A stretch of 64,000 nucleotides of DNA from Streptohalobacillus salinus (GCF_003201605.1 NZ_QJJR01000005.1:96780-160779), one strand, 5' to 3'; counted from the stretch's first letter, positions 55,122 to 63,955 are shown. A program made the numbers and translations. Notes: generated by a model not told the origin, from the sequence alone.

Positions 55122-55322
55122 TCAGCGTGCATTTATATAGTCATCAAATCCTTTTCTTTTATAAACATGCACGTGCATCATTTTCTGATGCATGTTAATT
55201 TTACTGGGTGTTCCACTGTAAAAATGCCCCTTAAGCGGTGCTTGCCAAAGGTACGCATACCGATTTAATAGCGTCTCTTTATCCTTCGCTCCGATGTAAC
55301 CGGATATCGTAAAATCAACCTG
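55122..55322 (-). pseudogene. Start-less open frame, possible 3' remnant of a gene
   Basis: 66 sense codons run from just after a TAA to a TGA at 55124-55122 with no ATG, GTG or TTG start in the N-terminal half. The composition looks protein-like (for example NRYAYLWQAPLKGHFYSGTP), with a Lys/His-rich end (KMMHVHVYKRKGFDDY). The first ATG would give only 23 residues. I do not recognise the family. It may be the tail of a gene whose front was lost when yugP came to lie beside it, or a chance frame. Confidence 0.35.
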
Positions 55323-55333
55323 TTAAAGCAAAA

Positions 55334-55363
55334 AAAAAGTACACGCAAAAACGTGTACCTTTT
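55334..55363 (-). terminator. Rho-independent terminator after yugP
   Basis: Stem GTACACG/CGTGTAC extended by A/T arms with one mismatch, followed by a long T-run on the minus strand. Confidence 0.85.
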
Positions 55364-55378
55364 CATTATGACTTCTCT

Positions 55379-56062
55379 TTAATCTCGACCACCCGCAAAG
55401 ATCATCACAAATTTTAATAGCTGTAATGCAGCAATTGCAGCTGACGCTACGTACGTTAGTGCAGCAGCATTTAAAACACGATTAACGCCCGTTCTTTCTG
55501 TCTCTGATACGAACCCTAAGCGGTACAATTCTTTCTTCGCCCGGTTACTTGCATCAAACTCGACAGGTAATGTGGCGAGTTGAAAGAGAACTGCAACAGA
55601 AAATAGTCCAATACCAATACCGATAAGTGGCGAAAATTTCATTACAAAACCTAAAATCAATAAAATTGGCGCTGAACGTGAACCGAGGTTCGCAGCCGGA
55701 AATAATAATGAACGAAATTTCAGCATTGCATAACCTTCCGCATGCTGAATTGCATGGCCCACCTCGTGTGCCGCAATTGACAAGGAAGCTACCGATGCCC
55801 GTGAATAAACTGGCTGTGATAAACGAACGACGCGTTTCAGCGGGTCGTAGTGATCAGATAAACTCCCGCGTTTACTCAGTTCTACTTTAACATCATATAG
55901 CCCATGCTCATCGAGTAATTTGCGAGCAACTTGTAGTCCGGTTACTTGCGCTTTGGCTCCTACTTTTGCATAGCGTTCAAAGTTAGATTGTACTTTTGAT
56001 TGTGCCCACATCGCAACCCCAAAAGCAATAAAAATAAATATATCCATTTCATGAAAAATCAT
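55379..56062 (-). CDS. yugP: Zinc metallopeptidase, YugP-like
   Basis: A 227-residue membrane protease family protein. The zinc motif HEVGH is at 99-103, with a downstream EFDASNRAKKEL segment carrying the probable third ligand. Helices lie near 6-20, 120-165 and 200-222. Substrate and role are unknown. Its ATG overlaps the stop of the small upstream gene (ATGA), so the two are co-translated. Complete. Confidence 0.9.
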   Translation of the reverse strand: MIFHEMDIFIFIAFGVAMWAQSKVQSNFERYAKVGAKAQVTGLQVARKLLDEHGLYDVKVELSKRGSLSDHYDPLKRVVRLSQPVYSRASVASLSIAAHEVGHAIQHAEGYAMLKFRSLLFPAANLGSRSAPILLILGFVMKFSPLIGIGIGLFSVAVLFQLATLPVEFDASNRAKKELYRLGFVSETERTGVNRVLNAAALTYVASAAIAALQLLKFVMIFAGGRD

Positions 56063-56220
56063 GAACAGTCACACCCTTCGTTTAAGTGATTAAACTGAAT
56101 AACTTCAGCATCAATGCCTTCTTTTTCTAAGGCTTGTTTAATTTGTGTCATTTTCGAGTATCCCTTTTTCAAATAGTGTAAATAATGTTGTTTGATTCTC
56201 GCTTCATCGGTCGTACACAT
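56059..56220 (-). CDS. Small protein of unknown function upstream of yugP (53 residues)
   Basis: A short gene starting at ATG 56220, eight bases after the ribosome site AAAGGGGA and ending in TGA that overlaps the yugP ATG by four bases. The product begins MCTTDEARIKQHYLHYLKKG and ends in a Cys-rich tail (NEGCDCS). It is highly charged, helical in pattern and has no membrane segment. Three cysteines suggest metal or redox chemistry, which is conjecture. Good ribosome site, gene-like codons and coupling to yugP support it as real. Confidence 0.72.
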   Translation of the reverse strand: MCTTDEARIKQHYLHYLKKGYSKMTQIKQALEKEGIDAEVIQFNHLNEGCDCS

Positions 56221-56268
56221 CCATCATGTCCCCTTTACTTATCGGTTAAGATTAGTTTACGACAACAA

Positions 56269-56285
56269 TATGAACTGAATGTGAA
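56269..56285. promoter_or_regulatory. Possible OmpR-type direct repeat upstream of the small gene-yugP operon
   Basis: The + strand shows ATGAA-N6-GTGAA with an 11-base period (minus strand TTCACATTCAGTTCATA). An 11-base period is typical of OmpR/PhoP-class sites. The OmpR regulator is encoded about 1.4 kb away. A similar repeat occurs in that regulator's own promoter. Confidence 0.3.
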
Positions 56286-56291
56286 CTTCAG

Positions 56292-57641
56292 TTAACTTTT
56301 TGGTAATCGGACAAAAAATGTCGTTCCGACTCCTTCTTGACTAATACAGTCCGTTCGTCCCTCATGCAACATTACAATCCGTTTGACAATGGATAAACCT
56401 AAGCCGCTACCAGAATCGACACCAGTTCTTGAACTATCTACTTTATAAAAACGATCAAACACAAAAGGAATTTCCTCATCCGGAATACCAATACCAGTGT
56501 CGTTGATTCTAAAAACATGATTTGATTCTTCTTGGTAATGGTTAATATAAATGCTTCCTCCTGGTTTATTATACCGGATCGCATTAACGATAAGGTTTAA
56601 CCAGACTTGTTCCATTAGATCTTCATCCAATGCAAGGGTCAGCGGCTCAAGATTAAGCTCTACCAAAATATGCTTTTCTTGCCACTGTGGTTCAGTCTTT
56701 AACACTATTCGTCTGATTTGTTCATCCAGTCGATACGGTTGTTTATTTATCGGATAAGCATCTTGATCAAGTTTAGTCATTTTCAATAAATGCTCTGACA
56801 AGCGTGACAATCGATCAGCTTCATCGTAGATAATCCCTAAATATTTATCTTGTTGATCAACTGAAACAACACCGTCCTTAATCGCTCTTGTGTAGCCTTT
56901 TATCGAGGTGAGTGGTGATTGTATTTCATGAGAAACATTAGACACGAATGTTTTTCGCATCTCATCGACATTTTTGAGCGCTTGTGCCATTTGATTGAAT
57001 TGCTCCATCAACTGACCTAGTTCATCTTCACGCTCTGTTTTTAAATTCACTTCAAAATCACCGTGAGTTAATTGTTCAGCTGCTCGAGTTATTTGTTGGA
57101 TACTACGAACAAAGTATCGTGAAATAAATAAAATAATGACACTCCCACTCAATAAGACAAAAATCAAAACTTGAATCATAAGCCGTCGAATTGCCTGCAT
57201 ATCCTCATAATAATCTAAAGTAATCCTCGCATACATGGGTTCGCCTTCAACGTCAACAAGGGTTACGATATCGCGTCGTAGCTCAGTATCGGTGTAGTCA
57301 ATAATACGTGCCGAACGACTTGTCAATGTGTTGATTTCACTTTCATGAAGCGGTTCTTCTAAATATTTATGTTGCAGGCCAAAAATAACCAGTTCTTCAT
57401 GGCTCAGCACCTCAACCGCTAACCCTAAATCTTCAAAAATCGGTAACAATTCCTCGTGTTCTTCAGGGTCAACCGTTTCTATAATAGCGGTTACTCCCTG
57501 CGTGGCACTGTTAAGTTCCGCTTTAAATGCTGTTTGATTTTGAAAAAAATGTGTAGTAATCGCATAAGAAATAATCACACTTAAACCAACACCGATAATA
57601 AAAATAAATACAAACTTCCAATAGAGACTGCGTTTCATCAT
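56292..57641 (-). CDS. Sensor histidine kinase (OmpR partner)
   Basis: A 449-residue membrane kinase. It has helix 1 (about 10-31), an extracytoplasmic domain (about 32-152), helix 2 (about 154-175) and HAMP (about 176-230). HisKA carries the phospho-acceptor His238 in FVSNVSHEIQSPLTSIKGYT, and HATPase_c has NAIRYN, DTGIGIP and GSGLGLSIV. It overlaps the regulator gene by four bases (ATGA). Signal unknown; the pair resembles general envelope-sensing systems but cannot be named. Confidence 0.94.
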   Translation of the reverse strand: MMKRSLYWKFVFIFIIGVGLSVIISYAITTHFFQNQTAFKAELNSATQGVTAIIETVDPEEHEELLPIFEDLGLAVEVLSHEELVIFGLQHKYLEEPLHESEINTLTSRSARIIDYTDTELRRDIVTLVDVEGEPMYARITLDYYEDMQAIRRLMIQVLIFVLLSGSVIILFISRYFVRSIQQITRAAEQLTHGDFEVNLKTEREDELGQLMEQFNQMAQALKNVDEMRKTFVSNVSHEIQSPLTSIKGYTRAIKDGVVSVDQQDKYLGIIYDEADRLSRLSEHLLKMTKLDQDAYPINKQPYRLDEQIRRIVLKTEPQWQEKHILVELNLEPLTLALDEDLMEQVWLNLIVNAIRYNKPGGSIYINHYQEESNHVFRINDTGIGIPDEEIPFVFDRFYKVDSSRTGVDSGSGLGLSIVKRIVMLHEGRTDCISQEGVGTTFFVRLPKS

Positions 57642-58309
57642 AAGGCATCCTCTAGTCGATACCCAAGTCCACGAATGGTAGTAATCTGAATGCTTTCGAT
57701 GGTTCTTAGTTTCTCACGTAAGCGTTTAATATGAACATCGACCGTTCGCTCATCTCCCTCATAGTCATAACTCCAAACTTTATCAAGTAATTGCTGTCTA
57801 GTGAAAATGCGACCGGGTTCACTTGCTAACTCAAACAACAAGCTCATCTCTTTATTTTTTAACGCGATTATTTCATTATCTGCCTTTACGAGTAAGGTGT
57901 TTTTATTAAGCATAATCCCGTTGAAATCAATCAAATGATTGCCGATCAGACGGTAACGTTTGAGCAGTGCCTTCACGCGTAAAACAAGTTCAACGGGGTC
58001 AAAGGGTTTTACCAGATAATCATCTGCTCCTGCTTCAAATCCTAACACTTTATCATGCGATTCGCCCTTTGCTGTTACCAAGATAATGGGTAAAGCATGA
58101 TAAAGTCGGATTGCTTTCGTTAAGGCGATCCCATCTAATTCTGGCATCATTACGTCAATCACAGCTAAATCAATTGCTTCTGTCTCTAACAGTTCGATGG
58201 CGTCATTCCCATGACTCGCTTCAACAATATTAAAACCTTCTTTATTTAGGTATAGCCGCATTAATTCTCGAATATGTTGATCATCATCTGCAATCAGTAT
58301 ATTTACCAT
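57638..58309 (-). CDS. OmpR-family response regulator
   Basis: A 223-residue regulator with receiver domain phospho-acceptor Asp52 in VIDVMMPELDG and a C-terminal winged helix (about 130-222) with VWSYDYEGDERTVDVHIKRLREKL. The frame opens at GTG 58321, but GGAGGG then precedes the ATG at 58309, which gives the usual MVNILIADDD start. It is first in the RR-HK pair. Direct repeats CTTTCAT lie near its -35. Confidence 0.95.
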   Translation of the reverse strand: MVNILIADDDQHIRELMRLYLNKEGFNIVEASHGNDAIELLETEAIDLAVIDVMMPELDGIALTKAIRLYHALPIILVTAKGESHDKVLGFEAGADDYLVKPFDPVELVLRVKALLKRYRLIGNHLIDFNGIMLNKNTLLVKADNEIIALKNKEMSLLFELASEPGRIFTRQQLLDKVWSYDYEGDERTVDVHIKRLREKLRTIESIQITTIRGLGYRLEDAL

Positions 58310-58358
58310 AGTTCCCTCCACTTGATTATTCAGTTCACTAGCGATCTTTTAATATACA

Positions 58359-58399
58359 ACAAGAAATAGACATCAACATTGATTGATGCCTACTCTTGT
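58359..58399 (-). terminator. Imperfect hairpin between the HD-GYP gene and the response regulator
   Basis: Paired ACAAGA/TCTTGT and CATCAA/TTGATG blocks with bulges; weak T-tract. It may end the PAS-GGDEF-HD-GYP transcript or lie in the regulator's leader. Confidence 0.45.
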
Positions 58400-58431
58400 T
58401 ATACCATATATACCTTTCATTTGTCTTTCAT
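58398..58431 (-). promoter_or_regulatory. Response-regulator promoter with direct repeats
   Basis: On the minus strand a -10-like TATAAC (58398-58403) lies downstream of two copies of ATGAAAG (58414-58420, 58425-58431), spaced 11 bases. The repeats overlap the -35 position, as in activator-type OmpR sites. Confidence 0.4.
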
Positions 58432-58444
58432 AACGGGTGATCCT

Positions 58445-60760
58445 TTAGTACTTTTCGATGGTATCGGCTAAGAACGATTCAACAACTCGAGGATCAAATT
58501 GCTTGGCACACTGTTCTGTAATGATGTTAATGACTTCTTCTCTTGGAAGTGCTTGACGATAGCTATGGTGTGACCGCATGTGATCATAACTTTCTGCTAA
58601 ATGAATAATTCGTGAAAAAATAGGGATCTCACTATTACTAAGACCTTTTGGATAGCCTGTTCCATCATAATGTTCATGATGATATAGAATATAATCAGCC
58701 AGATGTGCATAGCGATTAACTGCACTCAGAATGCTATAACCTGCTTCTGGATGACGTTTAATTGCTAAACGTTCCTGTGGAAGTAGTGGTGTGTCTTTTG
58801 TTAATAATTCTGGACCTAGTACAATCTTGCCGATATCATGGAATTTTGCTGCCGCTTCAAGTTGCAAAATTTCTGATTTATTCAATCCCACATGTTCTGC
58901 GATTTGAATCGACATCTTGGTTACACGTCCTGCATGAGCCGTTTCTCCAGGGTAAAGATGATCAAGCTCTTGCAAGATTGCATCAACCATTTGTTCTCTT
59001 AATTCTGATCTTTTGCTCATCTTGTACACATACATTTTATCTTCTGCATCACGGTAAACGTGTTGCAGTGGCAAATCAACGGTTGTTTTCGTACTGTGTC
59101 CATACGAAATTGTTAACGGTAAAAAGTGTGTACGATCGCGTTCCAACGTGTCATTCACTTTTTCAATATAAGCTTTCGCCTCTAATTGTTTTGTATGTGG
59201 TAACATAACGACAAATTCATCGCCACCCACTCGACACACATAACCTTCTTCATCAACAGCGGCCGTCAAATGATTCGCAATTTTCTTGAGCATATCATCA
59301 CCTTGATCATGACCAAAAACATCGTTCATTAATTTTAAACCATTAGCATCCACCATCACAATTGAAACCGGTAAATACTGCTTGTGATTAAACTTTCGCA
59401 TTAACGAATCGTAGAAGCGTCGGTTATATAGCCCAGTCAATTGATCACGATAGCTTAGGTCATAAACCTCTTGTTCGCGTTCAAGTCTGTCGCTAATATC
59501 ACGGCAAACCATCACATATCCATTGATCTCATTTTGAGCGTCACTTACAGCAGACAGGGTATATTCGATTGGACGCGTTTGACCATTCACAACAAGTGTT
59601 CTTTCAGTTAGTTCACCATCATCATCTTGATCAAAGATATGGCGTTCTTGATTGTATCCGTCGAGCAAGGTAAAGACTTCGTGAACATAATCACCTACCA
59701 AATCATGGTTTAACCAATTGGTCATTGTTTGATTCATTAAGGTAATCTGTCCCTCTTTAGTTATTAGAATTACACCATCTGAAACCGATAAAATTGTTTT
59801 TCTAAAGTGTTCGCGTTCGAGATACATTGTTTCTTCCAACGTTTTCATTTCTGTGATATCAATATGCGTCCCTACCGTTATTGTCGAATATTGATTCAAT
59901 TCATCTTTAATCGTTTTCCCCCGTGACCAAATCCATGCATAATTACCATCCGCACGCTTCAATCTAAAATGACTCTCATACATTTTCTGCGATGGTTTAT
60001 TTAGATATTCTTTAAATTTTAGGACGGCTTCTGTTTGATCTTCTGGATGCATTAATTCGACCCAACTATTTAAATCGTGGTTATTGATTTTCATTTTGAT
60101 TTGGTCATCATTGTATCCAAGCATAGCGTAATATTCTGGGCTGGTCCATAGTTCACCGCTTGCATTGTCATACTCCCATGCACCAGTATTAGACACAGTA
60201 ATAACGGTGCGGTATCTTGCTACTTGCGTTAACCGATTTAATTCTTCGGTTCGCTCTTTAGTAACATCCCGGTCATAACCTTGATAGCCAACCACCCGAT
60301 TATCTGCATCATAAACAGGCCGACCATCGGTAATAAACCATCTCACCTCATTGTCTTTTGTCAATTGAGGATTTTCATAATCACGAATGGGTAAACTCTT
60401 CTTCACGTAATGCAGCCCCAATTTTTTTGTTTGTTGTTGACTAAGGGGCGCAATTAAATCATAGAAATAATGGTGTTGAACCAGCTCATCTGGCTTATAT
60501 CCTAGTAATCCAATAACACTTTTACTTACATAGGTATATTTACCATCTAAATCGACTTCCCAAAAGTACGTATCACTACGAGAAGTTAACAAGTCAAAAC
60601 GGTCATTCACTTTGCGGAGCTGTTGTACCTTAAGCCTATGTAGCTCCGTTATCTTCCGGAAACGCGCAAAAAGATAAGCCGCAACAAGAAATAAGACAAA
60701 TAAAATGATGAGTGTAATTATTAAAAAGGGTTGATTGAATAGCAAATCAAATGCTCGCAT
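58445..60760 (-). CDS. PAS-PAS-PAS-GGDEF-HD-GYP cyclic-di-GMP enzyme
   Basis: A 771-residue protein with an N-terminal membrane helix (about 10-32) and three PAS domains (about 48-165, 180-305, 315-425). A GGDEF domain has its motif intact at 512-516, and an HD-GYP domain has HD at 641-642 and GYP at 702-704. Both catalytic motifs are complete, so synthesis and hydrolysis of cyclic-di-GMP are both possible; net activity cannot be predicted. The single helix near the N-terminus suggests a membrane-tethered cytoplasmic sensor. A GGAGG site precedes the ATG. Confidence 0.93.
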   Translation of the reverse strand: MRAFDLLFNQPFLIITLIILFVLFLVAAYLFARFRKITELHRLKVQQLRKVNDRFDLLTSRSDTYFWEVDLDGKYTYVSKSVIGLLGYKPDELVQHHYFYDLIAPLSQQQTKKLGLHYVKKSLPIRDYENPQLTKDNEVRWFITDGRPVYDADNRVVGYQGYDRDVTKERTEELNRLTQVARYRTVITVSNTGAWEYDNASGELWTSPEYYAMLGYNDDQIKMKINNHDLNSWVELMHPEDQTEAVLKFKEYLNKPSQKMYESHFRLKRADGNYAWIWSRGKTIKDELNQYSTITVGTHIDITEMKTLEETMYLEREHFRKTILSVSDGVILITKEGQITLMNQTMTNWLNHDLVGDYVHEVFTLLDGYNQERHIFDQDDDGELTERTLVVNGQTRPIEYTLSAVSDAQNEINGYVMVCRDISDRLEREQEVYDLSYRDQLTGLYNRRFYDSLMRKFNHKQYLPVSIVMVDANGLKLMNDVFGHDQGDDMLKKIANHLTAAVDEEGYVCRVGGDEFVVMLPHTKQLEAKAYIEKVNDTLERDRTHFLPLTISYGHSTKTTVDLPLQHVYRDAEDKMYVYKMSKRSELREQMVDAILQELDHLYPGETAHAGRVTKMSIQIAEHVGLNKSEILQLEAAAKFHDIGKIVLGPELLTKDTPLLPQERLAIKRHPEAGYSILSAVNRYAHLADYILYHHEHYDGTGYPKGLSNSEIPIFSRIIHLAESYDHMRSHHSYRQALPREEVINIITEQCAKQFDPRVVESFLADTIEKY

Positions 60761-60803
60761 GATGGGTTAAGCCTCCGTTCATGATTTTTTCAGTCATCAG
60801 ACA

Positions 60804-60833
60804 ATTATAGTGCTAATGAACGAGGTCAAACAA
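60804..60833 (-). promoter_or_regulatory. Sigma-A promoter of the PAS-GGDEF-HD-GYP gene
   Basis: TTGTTT (60828-60833), 18 bases and TATAAT (60804-60809) on the minus strand, about 45 bases before the ATG. Confidence 0.6.
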
Positions 60834-60966
60834 AAGTTGTTATCATTATATACCCTTTTTACGTCTGAATTGTGCATCTTTTTTCTTATTTTTAAAAAAA
60901 TCCGCAACCTTTCTTTTTTTATATGCTACACTAGTTTGTGAAAAAAATATCAAGGAGGCTATTCTG

Positions 60967-61209
60967 GTGGAACCTAAAACGCAACACACAGAAGATAGAT
61001 GCCACATTGTTACAACTAAACAAAAAGATGACGATATCGATATCGTTATTTTAGATCATGTAGAAGGTTTTGTTTATTTCCCCTTAAGTCAATTAGATAA
61101 GCAATCAGATAAATTCCAGCGTTTTATTAACCAGAAGAAGGATGAAATTCTAGCTGGTCAGTTTGAGACAACACTTGTAGATATGAATGATGAAGATCCT
61201 TGTTGCTAA
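60967..61209 (+). CDS. Small acidic hypothetical protein (80 residues)
   Basis: Not recognised. Starts with GTG at 60967, eight bases after a perfect AAGGAGG. An extended -10 (TGcTACACT, 60924-60932) lies upstream. The protein has no signal or membrane segment, is rich in Asp and Lys, and ends in DEDPCC with a terminal Cys pair plus Cys12. Monocistronic, with a strong terminator. The good expression signals make it likely to be real. Confidence 0.75.
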   Translation: MEPKTQHTEDRCHIVTTKQKDDDIDIVILDHVEGFVYFPLSQLDKQSDKFQRFINQKKDEILAGQFETTLVDMNDEDPCC

Positions 61210-61224
61210 AAGATTTCCCTAACG

Positions 61225-61266
61225 AAACACCCGCCGTTTAAGTAAATAATTAAACGGCGGGTGTTT
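61225..61266. terminator. Bidirectional terminator between the 80-residue gene and the SDR gene
   Basis: Perfect 17-base stem (AAACACCCGCCGTTTAA and complement), eight-base loop, between convergent genes. Confidence 0.92.
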
Positions 61267-61297
61267 GATTTGAATGTTTAAACTGCAATATTTCATT

Positions 61298-61948
61298 TTA
61301 TAACTGTTTTAATGCATCAACAATTGACGTTTTACCTTCAACCACTTGAAACTCTTTACCTTTTAAGTTGTCATCAAAGATTGTTTCATACAGTACCTTG
61401 CTGACATCACTGCGCGAGATATTACCAGGTTCAACTTGTTCCTTAATGGTTACTTGATCGGTCTCTTCATCATCAGTTAACCGACCAGGATGAACAATTG
61501 TATAAGCTAAGTTACTTTTTCTTAACCAGTCATCCGCATAGTGTTTTGCTATTACATAAGGTCTAAAGCTTTCTGGTGCATTTTGAATCGCTATTCTGCT
61601 TGTGTCGAAGGAACTAATCAAAATATAACGGTTTACTTTTAGGCCGCCAGCAATTTGCATCGTTTTAATCGCCCCATCTAAATCGACAGCCATCGTTTTA
61701 TCAAAACCTGTATTAGGTCCTGAACCGGCCGTGAACACAACCGTATCAATGTCTTCAAATGCTTTAGCTAATTGATCTAAGTCGCCTTCTAAATCAGCAA
61801 GCACTGCTTCTACACCTTTGTCCTCAAAACTTTTTACTTGTGCTTCTTTCCTAACCATTGCCCTAACATGAGCATCTTCGGTAGCTTGGAGTCGATCGAC
61901 TAACTTGTGCCCAATTTGACCATTGGCACCAATAACTAATACGTTCAT
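61298..61948 (-). CDS. NAD(P)-binding SDR-type protein (atypical SDR, YhfK/YwnB-like)
   Basis: A 216-residue Rossmann-fold protein with the dinucleotide motif GANGQIG at 7-13, characteristic of atypical short-chain dehydrogenases. It lacks a clear YxxxK catalytic pair in the usual place, although SSFDTS and YVIAKHYADDWL (Tyr and Lys four apart) may serve. Family members include NmrA-like redox sensors and flavin reductases. Substrate unknown. A GGGTG-type ribosome site precedes the ATG. Confidence 0.88.
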   Translation of the reverse strand: MNVLVIGANGQIGHKLVDRLQATEDAHVRAMVRKEAQVKSFEDKGVEAVLADLEGDLDQLAKAFEDIDTVVFTAGSGPNTGFDKTMAVDLDGAIKTMQIAGGLKVNRYILISSFDTSRIAIQNAPESFRPYVIAKHYADDWLRKSNLAYTIVHPGRLTDDEETDQVTIKEQVEPGNISRSDVSKVLYETIFDDNLKGKEFQVVEGKTSIVDALKQL

Positions 61949-62018
61949 GAAAACACCCTTTCTGATTTGGTCTTCTCATATAGTATTACCGTTATTAAAA
62001 GAATTAAACATCATTGTT

Positions 62019-62891
62019 TTAGCCGAATTTCTTTCTAAAGCCGCACTTTCGACAGAGTTCCTCAACAGCTGTGCGATTTGAGAACCCATTAACGATTGCA
62101 GTAGCACGCTCCCCTTCGATGATCGACTGAAAGGTTGTTTCTTTTATATTTCCTAAATTAATCACGCCCTCACCATCTAAGCAACAAGGAACAACAGTAC
62201 CATCTGTTAAAATGGCTGCCTGGTTTCTCAGACCATAACAAAAGCCTTGGCCCTCATCTTCTTGTTCATCAAGACTCGGCCAGGTAAACTGATAATCTTG
62301 GTTCAAATAGACATTCTGTTTCAATTTCACACCAGACTCTGGCGATAAGTCATCAAAGACGCTGAAATCAAGATTGAAATGCGAACATAAACGCACCAAA
62401 CTATCATGATTTTCTTCAGTAAACGTTTGTTGTCCCTCGCTTTGCAAGTTCCATAATCTAAATGAGACAATCGTGTTCTGATTCTCAGTTAATTCATCAA
62501 CAAAGGTTAAGATTTCTTCTAAATACCGTGCTTTATCTATTTTAAACGGTTGTCCTTCAAAGCTATGTAAAGAAATATTTAGTTGTCTGAGTGCAGGTTG
62601 ATTTAATAGTTGTTGTCTCTTTTTTCGAAGCAAGGTGCCATTTGTAGTGATGTTCACCTTAAAACCAAACGCATCGCTATGCTTAAGCAACTGATCAAGC
62701 TTTGGATGTAACAACGGCTCACCCTTGACATGAAAATTTAAATAGTCCGTATAGGGCTTTATTTCAGTTAAGCGTTTGATAAAGTCATCTTCTGAAATGA
62801 AGCTTTTAGGGCGCAATGTTTCTGGACAAAATGTGCACGCTAAGTTACACACACTCGTTATTTCTAAGTAGAATTTTTTAAATGGCTTCAT
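62019..62891 (-). CDS. Radical SAM protein with SPASM-like C-terminus
   Basis: A 290-residue enzyme with the radical SAM cluster motif CNLACTFC (Cys15, Cys19, Cys22) and a C-terminal SPASM-like group (CCLDGEG ... CRKCGF) for an auxiliary iron-sulphur cluster. The motif NITTNGTLL and the HVKGEPLLHP segment are standard for the fold. The frame opens at TTG 62906, but GAGGG precedes the ATG at 62891. No peptide precursor or partner is adjacent, so the substrate is unknown. Confidence 0.9.
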   Translation of the reverse strand: MKPFKKFYLEITSVCNLACTFCPETLRPKSFISEDDFIKRLTEIKPYTDYLNFHVKGEPLLHPKLDQLLKHSDAFGFKVNITTNGTLLRKKRQQLLNQPALRQLNISLHSFEGQPFKIDKARYLEEILTFVDELTENQNTIVSFRLWNLQSEGQQTFTEENHDSLVRLCSHFNLDFSVFDDLSPESGVKLKQNVYLNQDYQFTWPSLDEQEDEGQGFCYGLRNQAAILTDGTVVPCCLDGEGVINLGNIKETTFQSIIEGERATAIVNGFSNRTAVEELCRKCGFRKKFG

Positions 62892-63145
62892 ACTAGCATC
62901 CCTCAATTACATATACTTTTATTACCTATCAAAACAAGAGCTAACGTACAACTACTTCACAGATAGCTTGATGTGATTCACTAGCTTTATTAAACCATAG
63001 CCTGCGGCACAAAACTAGATAAATAAGTGAATAATTTAACGAAAATCGTCGAAAAGGCTACTTTCTTTGTGTGTTTTAAAGTAAAATGGAACGTAGTTCA
63101 AGAAAATAGATATAAACATAAGGGGGCAGCTTTTAAAGCATAACG

Positions 63146-63955
63146 ATGACTTATAAAATGATTGTACTGGACTTAGATGACACATTACTTATGGAAGACC
63201 ACACCATCTCACCACTAACGAAAAGAACATTAATCAAAGCTCAAGAAGAAGGCATCTACGTTGTGTTAGCATCTGGTAGACCTACTTATGCCATGCGCGA
63301 ACTCGCTAATGAATTAGAACTCCATCAATTCGGGAGTTATATCGTATCATTTAACGGTGGCAAAGTAACTAACTGTAAGACAAATGCAACGATTTTCAGT
63401 AGCACGGTGCGTTCTAAAGATGTTAAAGACTTATATGACATCAGCAAAAAAGAATCAGTTCATATTCATACATATGTTGGAGATGTGATTGTGACTGAGA
63501 AAAATAACCCTTATACAACCATTGAAGCTGACATTACTGGTTTACCTGTAATCGAAGTAGAAGATTTTGTTGCAGCGGTTACAGAAGAACCGGTAAAAAT
63601 CCTTATGGTAGAAGATCCGGAGATATTAAAATCACTTGAGCGAAAGTTACAACGTACTTTAAGTGATCGCTTTAGTGTGGTGCGCTCCAAGCCTTACTTT
63701 TTAGAGTTCACTGAAAAAGGAGTGACCAAAGGCACAAGTTTAGATTTTCTGATCAAACAACTCGACATCAAACGTGAAGAAGTGATCGCTGTTGGTGATA
63801 GTTACAACGATCAAGCGATGATTGAATTCGCAGGATTAGGCGTTGCCATGGGTAATGCGCCTGAAGATATTAAAGAAATTGCTGATTTTGTTACACTTTC
63901 TAACATGGAAGACGGCGTCGCTCATGTCGTTGAACAATTTATTTTTAAGAAATAA
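63146..63955 (+). CDS. Cof-type HAD phosphatase (YidA-like)
   Basis: A 269-residue HAD-superfamily sugar-phosphate phosphatase. The nucleophile motif D9LDDT13 is followed by a C2-type cap (about 85-190), and motif IV GDSYNDQAMIEFAG lies near the C-terminus. Typical substrates are small sugar phosphates. The ATG at 63146 has an in-frame TAA just upstream, and the only strong SD (AGGGGG at 63121-63126) is 19 bases away, which is unusually far. A short hairpin GCTT/AAGC between them could bring it closer. Confidence 0.92.
   Translation: MTYKMIVLDLDDTLLMEDHTISPLTKRTLIKAQEEGIYVVLASGRPTYAMRELANELELHQFGSYIVSFNGGKVTNCKTNATIFSSTVRSKDVKDLYDISKKESVHIHTYVGDVIVTEKNNPYTTIEADITGLPVIEVEDFVAAVTEEPVKILMVEDPEILKSLERKLQRTLSDRFSVVRSKPYFLEFTEKGVTKGTSLDFLIKQLDIKREEVIAVGDSYNDQAMIEFAGLGVAMGNAPEDIKEIADFVTLSNMEDGVAHVVEQFIFKK

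Larger units (their letters stand above)
54914..55378. other. Intergenic stretch with regulatory repeats and a gene remnant
   Basis: About 465 bases. Nearest the B12 gene lies a direct repeat of CTACCCTATT (54939-54948 and 54954-54963). A start-less open frame of 66 codons occupies 55122-55322 (minus). The yugP terminator (55334-55363) closes it. No complete gene was found. Confidence 0.55.

Noticed and set aside
56273..56293. Hairpin AACTGAA/TTCAGTT at the end of the kinase gene as a terminator
   Set aside because: Only seven bases and no T-tract; the same bases are better explained as a direct repeat upstream of the small gene.
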